DNA of 64,000 nucleotides from Bog-473 sp963750075 (GTDB taxonomy: Bacteria; Actinomycetota; Acidimicrobiia; Acidimicrobiales; RAAP-2). Of the stretch, positions 60,273-64,000 are shown in pieces. The stretch covers positions 558,001 through 622,000 of the forward strand of contig CAVVPG010000001.1 in assembly GCA_963750075.1 (NCBI GenBank). The letters run 5' to 3'. Below the pieces are notes generated by a model. That model saw only the letters and a list, made by a program, of their open reading frames with translations. It was not told the DNA's origin and did not search any database. Position 1 is the first letter of the stretch. Each line of letters begins with the position of its first letter. Both the position numbers and the translations under genes were made by a program.

Positions 60273-60416
60273 CTACTTCTTCTCGGTGGTGATCCCAGCC
60301 CCTTTGGCCTTGCGGCGGGGCTTGAGGGCGAACCACCAGATGCTGGCGATGGTCCCCAGCGTCACGGCGGCGGCGGCCACCGGCTTGACGACACTTCTGG
60401 AACCGCTCTTGGGCAT
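60273..60416 (-). CDS. small membrane protein, 47 aa
   Basis: MPKSGSRSVVKPVAAAAVTL, then GTIASIWWFALKPRRKAKGAG and ITTEKK. One hydrophobic segment (about residues 12-31) is flanked by basic residues on both sides, with a lysine-rich tail. I do not recognise it. It lies between the converging sirtuin gene and an SDR gene on the same strand (11 nt). No ribosome site is visible; TAAGGT lies 8 nt upstream of the ATG, allowing a leaderless mRNA. The composition supports a real gene, but it is short. Confidence 0.55.
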   Translation of the reverse strand: MPKSGSRSVVKPVAAAAVTLGTIASIWWFALKPRRKAKGAGITTEKK

Positions 60417-60427
60417 GGGCGCGAACC

Positions 60428-61213
60428 TTACCCGGCCGTGCCCGGGACCGGTTGGTCCGGGACGCGGAGGACGACGGATCCGGCGCGCTCCGGGCCGAAC
60501 GCGATGGCCAGGATCTGCTCGGCCACCCAGGCCGGGGAATTGAACCGGCGCTCCTTCTTGGCACGGCGGAACCGGTCCACCTCGGGGAACGACGCCTCGT
60601 CAGTGGCGCGGATGGCGGCCTGCATGTCCGTGTCCACCAGGCCGGGCGACAGGGCGTAGGCGGCCAATCCGTGCGGCGCCTCCTCCAGCGCCACCACACG
60701 GGTCAGCTGGTCGACCGCCGCCTTGGTGGCGCCGTACGTGGCCCACCCCTGGTAGGGCTTGGTGGCCGCGCCCGAGGACATATTGATGAGCACGCCACCC
60801 CCGGGGCGGGTCCGGACGTGCCGGGCGAACACCGACGTCCCGTTGAGCACGCCGGTCACGTTGATGTCGACCGCGCGCCGCACCTCGTCGGGGTCGGCCA
60901 CGGCCAGCGGGGCGATGGGTCCCAGCAGGCCGGCGTTGTTGACCCAGAGGTCGATGCGGCCGAAGCGGGCGACCACGGCGGCGGCGAATCGATCCAGTGC
61001 GTCGTGGTCGGTGACGTCGAGGGCGGACAGGACGGGCGCCTCGGAGGCGACGATGTGGCCGTCCTGCGCCGTCGGCCGTGTGCGGGCGGCGAGGACGGGG
61101 CGGTGCCGGGCGCACAGACCGAGGTGCATGCCCGAGGCGGCGAAGTGCACGGCCAGGCCGGCGCCCAGGCCCCGGCTGGCTCCGGTCACGACGGCCACCC
61201 GGCCGCTGATCAC
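60428..61213 (-). CDS. short-chain dehydrogenase/reductase
   Basis: A 261-residue SDR: ISGRVAVVTGASRGLGAGLAVHF (TGxxxGxG), LWVNNAGLLGPIAPL, INMSSGAATKPYQGWATYGATKAAVDQL with Ser, Tyr and Lys of the catalytic triad, and ALSPGLVDTDMQAAI. GTG at 61213 overlaps the stop of the gamma-glutamyl hydrolase gene (GTGA), so the two are coupled. In a gamma-glutamylated amine pathway an oxidoreductase step would fit this position, but that is inference. Alternatives are any NAD(P)-dependent alcohol or keto substrate. Confidence 0.87.
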   Translation of the reverse strand: MISGRVAVVTGASRGLGAGLAVHFAASGMHLGLCARHRPVLAARTRPTAQDGHIVASEAPVLSALDVTDHDALDRFAAAVVARFGRIDLWVNNAGLLGPIAPLAVADPDEVRRAVDINVTGVLNGTSVFARHVRTRPGGGVLINMSSGAATKPYQGWATYGATKAAVDQLTRVVALEEAPHGLAAYALSPGLVDTDMQAAIRATDEASFPEVDRFRRAKKERRFNSPAWVAEQILAIAFGPERAGSVVLRVPDQPVPGTAG

Positions 61214-61956
61214 GCGCTCTGGCGCACCGACCGCTCGTGCCGGTAGTCCTCCGCCGCGCGCACCAGCGCGTCGAAGGGGCGCTGGTCCATCTGCTCCTCG
61301 GGATGCCACTGCACGCCGAGGACGAAGCGGGCCGACGGCAGCTCCACCGCCTCGATCACGCCGTCGTGCGTGGACGCCGTCGTGACCAGGCCCCGGCCCA
61401 GGTCACGGATGGCCTGGTGGTGCGAGCAGAGCACCGTGGGCGCGTCGCCGAAGACGGCCGCGGCGATGGTGCCCGGCACCGTCTCGACGTCGACGTCGCC
61501 GAACACGAAGGGGGCGCTGCGGTGCCCGAGATGCCCCACGACGTCGGGCAGGTGCTGGTGCAGGGTGCCGCCGAGCTCCACGTTGAGGACCTGGCAGCCC
61601 CGGCAGATCGCGAGCACCGGCAGGTCGACGCGCAGTGCCGCCTCGAGCAGGGCGCGCTCGCTGGCGTCCCGGGTCGGGTCGACGCCTCCCACCTCGGGCT
61701 CCGGCTCGGCGCCGTAGGCCAGCGGGTCCACGTCCCCGCCCCCCGTCAGGACCAGTCCGTCCAGCACCGAGACGACCTCGTCCGCGCCCGACTCCGGGCC
61801 CCCCGGCCCGGTGCTCGGCGGGGGCAGCAGCAGGGGCCGGCCTCCGGCGGCCGCCACCAGCTCGAAGTAGGCCTGCGGCAGGACGGCCGCCCGGCGCTCC
61901 CAGGTGGCCCAACGGGCGTCGGCGACATAGGTGGAGAGGCCGATGAGCGGGATCAT
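61210..61956 (-). CDS. gamma-glutamyl-gamma-aminobutyrate hydrolase (PuuD-type class I amidotransferase)
   Basis: A 248-residue peptidase C26 protein. IPLIGLSTYVADARWATWERRAAVLPQAYFELVAAAGGRPLLLPP is the family N-terminus. LVLTGGGDVDPLAYG and the nucleophile region LAICRGCQVLNVELGGTLHQHLPD carry the catalytic cysteine. The triad His and Glu are in VLGVQWHPEEQM. Such enzymes release free amino acid from a gamma-glutamyl amide. ATG at 61956 is chosen; an ATG at 61977 is also open. It diverges from a glutamine-synthetase-like ligase that could make the substrate. Confidence 0.9.
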   Translation of the reverse strand: MIPLIGLSTYVADARWATWERRAAVLPQAYFELVAAAGGRPLLLPPPSTGPGGPESGADEVVSVLDGLVLTGGGDVDPLAYGAEPEPEVGGVDPTRDASERALLEAALRVDLPVLAICRGCQVLNVELGGTLHQHLPDVVGHLGHRSAPFVFGDVDVETVPGTIAAAVFGDAPTVLCSHHQAIRDLGRGLVTTASTHDGVIEAVELPSARFVLGVQWHPEEQMDQRPFDALVRAAEDYRHERSVRQSA

Positions 61957-62017
61957 CACCACCGACCCAGCGTACATACGGGCTGGACGATCGCCCGCGG
62001 CGGGGTAGACATTCCCC

Positions 62018-63376
62018 ATGCCAGGTCGAGAGCTCATAGATGACGGAATCGCCGACGGGTCAGTCGACACGGTCGTGGTCGCCTTCCCCGACATGCACGG
62101 TCGGCCGGTCGGGAAGCGGGTGACGGCCGACTTCTTCGCCTCGCACGTGGCCGAGCACGGGATCGAGGCCTGCGACTACCTCCTCGCCGTCGACGTCGAC
62201 ATGAACCCACTGCCCGGCTACCACTTCACCAACTGGGACACCGGCTACGGCGACTTCGTCTGCCTGCCGGACTACGCCTCGGCCCGCCGCATCCCCTGGC
62301 TGGAGGGGACCGCCCTCGTCATCTGCGACCTCGTCGACGACCACGGCGACCCGGTCGAAGTGTCACCCCGTCGGATCCTGCGCCGCCAGCTGGAGCGGGC
62401 CGCCGAACGCGGGCTGCGCGTCTGCAGCGCCACCGAGCTCGAGTTCTTCCTCTTCCTCGACTCCTACGAGGAGGCCAGCGCCAAGGGGTGGAAGGGGCTG
62501 ACGCCGCACACGTCGACCATCGAGGACTACCAGCTCCTGCAGACGGCGCGGGAGGAGTACATCCTGCGTCGCATCCGCAACGAGATGCGCGCCGCCGGCA
62601 TCCCCGTCGAGTTCTCCAAGGGAGAGGCCGGCCGGGGGCAGCACGAGGTCAACGTCACCTACGACGAGTCGCTCATCACGGCCGACCACCACCTCGTGTT
62701 CAAGAACGGGATCAAGGAGATCGCGGCGCAGGAGGGCCGGGCCGCGACGTTCATGGCCAAATGGACGATGGACGACGTCGGCTCCTCGTGCCACGTGCAC
62801 ACCAGCCTGTGGGACGCCGAGAGCGGCGACGCGCTCATGGCCGACCCGGCGCACCCGAGCGGGCTCTCGACCCTCGGGCGCCGCTTCCTGGCGGGGCAGC
62901 TCCACGCCGCCCGCGAGCTGGCCTGGTGCGCGGCGCCGACGGTGAACTCGTACCGGCGCTACGTGCCCGGGAGCTGGGCGCCCACGGCGGTGGTCTGGGG
63001 CGAGGACAACCGCACCTGCGGCTTCCGCGTCGTCGGCCACGGGGCCGGGCGGCGCGTCGAGTGCCGGGTCCCCGGCGCCGACGTGAACCCGTATCTCGTG
63101 CTGGCCGCCTCCATCGCCGCCGGCCTCTACGGCGTCGACCACGAGCTCGAGCTCGGCGACCCCTACCCGAGCAACGCCTACGCGGCGACCGACGTGCCGC
63201 GCATCCCCTCCACGCTGGTGGAGGCCATCGCCGAGCTGCGCGACTCGGCGGTGGCGCTCGAGGCGTTCGGCGCCGACGTGCACCATCACCTGCTGAACAC
63301 GGCCGAGCAGGAATGGCTGGCCTGCAACCGGCACGTGTCCGACTGGGAGCTCGCCCGCAATTTCGAGCGGATCTAG
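62018..63376 (+). CDS. glutamine synthetase-like ligase (gamma-glutamyl-amine synthetase type)
   Basis: A 452-residue GS-fold enzyme. Metal and substrate motifs are TELEFFLFLD, FSKGEAGRGQHEVNVTYD, SSCHVHTSLWD, NSYRRYVPGSWAPT and ECRVPGADVNPYLVLAASIAAG. It lacks the adenylylation site typical of housekeeping GlnA and is shorter, like the GlnA3/GlnA4 and PuuA-type ligases that glutamylate polyamines or ethanolamine. The neighbouring hydrolase supports this. The ATG at 62018 is in a 61-bp divergent gap. Which amine is used cannot be told. Confidence 0.9.
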   Translation: MPGRELIDDGIADGSVDTVVVAFPDMHGRPVGKRVTADFFASHVAEHGIEACDYLLAVDVDMNPLPGYHFTNWDTGYGDFVCLPDYASARRIPWLEGTALVICDLVDDHGDPVEVSPRRILRRQLERAAERGLRVCSATELEFFLFLDSYEEASAKGWKGLTPHTSTIEDYQLLQTAREEYILRRIRNEMRAAGIPVEFSKGEAGRGQHEVNVTYDESLITADHHLVFKNGIKEIAAQEGRAATFMAKWTMDDVGSSCHVHTSLWDAESGDALMADPAHPSGLSTLGRRFLAGQLHAARELAWCAAPTVNSYRRYVPGSWAPTAVVWGEDNRTCGFRVVGHGAGRRVECRVPGADVNPYLVLAASIAAGLYGVDHELELGDPYPSNAYAATDVPRIPSTLVEAIAELRDSAVALEAFGADVHHHLLNTAEQEWLACNRHVSDWELARNFERI

Positions 63377-63379
63377 GAC

Positions 63380-64000
63380 GTGCTGCGCTCGCAACTGTGC
63401 TCGGCCGAGTCACTGCGCTCCCCTGCCTTGCGGGCCTGGGCGGACCGCCTGCGCCCGATGTGGTCGGCCGGCGACGAGGACCAGCGCGACGTCATGCTCC
63501 ACCGAAAGATGTGGGAGTGGCTCTTCATCGCCGAGGCGCTGCGCGAGCGCGAGATGCTGGCGCCCGGGCGGGCGGGCCTCGGATTCGGCGTGGGAAAGGA
63601 GCCGCTGGTGGCGCTGTTCGCCGCCGAAGGGTGCGACGTCGTCGCCACCGACCAGCCGCACGCCCTTGCACTCGCCTCGGGCTGGACCGACTCGGAGGCC
63701 GAGTGGGCAGGAGGGCTCGAGGACCTGAACTCGCACGGGCTCTGCCCCGACGAGGCCTTCGCCCGCCGCGTGCGCTTCCGCGACGTCGACATGAACGCCA
63801 TCCCCGCCGACCTGCGCGGCTTCGACTTCACGTGGTCGTCGTGCGCGCTCGAGCACCTGGGCACCCTCGCCGCCGGGACGGACTTCGTCATGGCGCAGAT
63901 GGCGTGCCTGCGGCCGGGCGGGGTGGCCGTGCACACCACGGAGTACCTCGTCGGCTCCGACGACGACACGGTGGAGGCGGGCGGGACCGTGTTCTACCGG
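63380..64000 (+). CDS. SAM-dependent methyltransferase-like protein, 3' end cut by window edge
   Basis: The first 207 codons are visible. RAGLGFGVGKEPLVALFAAEGCDVVATDQP is a class I methyltransferase motif I region (GxGxxPL), and FDFTWSSCALEHLGTLAAG is a typical post-motif II with CSCALEH. The GTG at 63380 lies 3 nt after the ligase stop, so it is probably co-transcribed. Methyltransferases of this sort often sit beside nucleotide-sugar or glycan genes, but the partner genes here suggest no specific substrate. The C-terminus is outside the window. Confidence 0.78.
   Translation, partial: MLRSQLCSAESLRSPALRAWADRLRPMWSAGDEDQRDVMLHRKMWEWLFIAEALREREMLAPGRAGLGFGVGKEPLVALFAAEGCDVVATDQPHALALASGWTDSEAEWAGGLEDLNSHGLCPDEAFARRVRFRDVDMNAIPADLRGFDFTWSSCALEHLGTLAAGTDFVMAQMACLRPGGVAVHTTEYLVGSDDDTVEAGGTVFYR

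Overview
This 64 kb window comes from a high-GC actinobacterium. Supporting signs are the GatCAB amidotransferase, the SerC of actinobacterial type, a PASTA-domain Ser/Thr kinase, a DUF222/HNH protein, a KstR-like operator beside beta-oxidation genes, many GTG starts, and pervasive GTGA/ATGA stop-start overlaps. I suspect the class Acidimicrobiia, but that is a guess from overall gene content and is not proven here. No rRNA, tRNA or CRISPR was seen. Coding density is very high; no stretch over 300 bases lacks a gene or leader.

Layout. 1-7.2 kb (minus): thioesterase, enoyl-CoA hydratase, thiolase, acyl-CoA dehydrogenase, then two hydrolases with a hypothetical gene between them. 7.2-13.7 kb: leuB-ilvE-cimA (minus), diverging from greA-leuC-leuD (plus). 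13.7-18.1 kb: acetyltransferases, two ArsR/SRPBCC operons and a cyclic-nucleotide-binding protein. 18-24.5 kb: leuA, a VOC protein, serA, an aminotransferase and serC. 24.7-33 kb: a two-gene ABC exporter, SDR, P450, a third ArsR/SRPBCC pair, DUF2277, cupin, DUF899, VOC, DUF4097 and a ribbon-helix-helix regulator. 33-38.5 kb: ilvC, ilvN, ilvB and an ilvD-like gene. 38.5-43.8 kb: an MmpL transporter with a divergent TetR, a complete IS481-like element, and an HNH protein. 43.8-50.3 kb: gatB, gatA and gatC with an esterase, an SCP2 protein and an MFS transporter. 50-60 kb: PASTA kinase, ligA, mnmA, cysteine desulfurase, aldehyde dehydrogenase, acyl-CoA ligase and sirtuin. 60-64 kb: SDR, a gamma-glutamyl hydrolase, a glutamine-synthetase-like ligase and a truncated methyltransferase.

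How the genes fit together. The window holds almost a complete branched-chain amino acid set: ilvB, ilvN, ilvC, an ilvD-like gene, leuA, leuB, leuC, leuD, ilvE, and cimA for the citramalate route to isoleucine. The three minus-strand transcripts (leuB-ilvE-cimA, leuA, ilvB-ilvN-ilvC) each begin with a tiny leader ORF whose codons match the end products: L-V-G-I-I, L-L-L and I-L-V-L-V. A perfect GC hairpin sits at each leader stop codon and, exactly 4 nt later, an intrinsic terminator. These look like ribosome-mediated attenuators and are the strongest regulatory signal here.

Three genes (an RHH protein, an MFS transporter and ligA) each carry a shift equivalent to one extra base. Because ligA is normally essential, assembly or sequencing indels are the likeliest cause.
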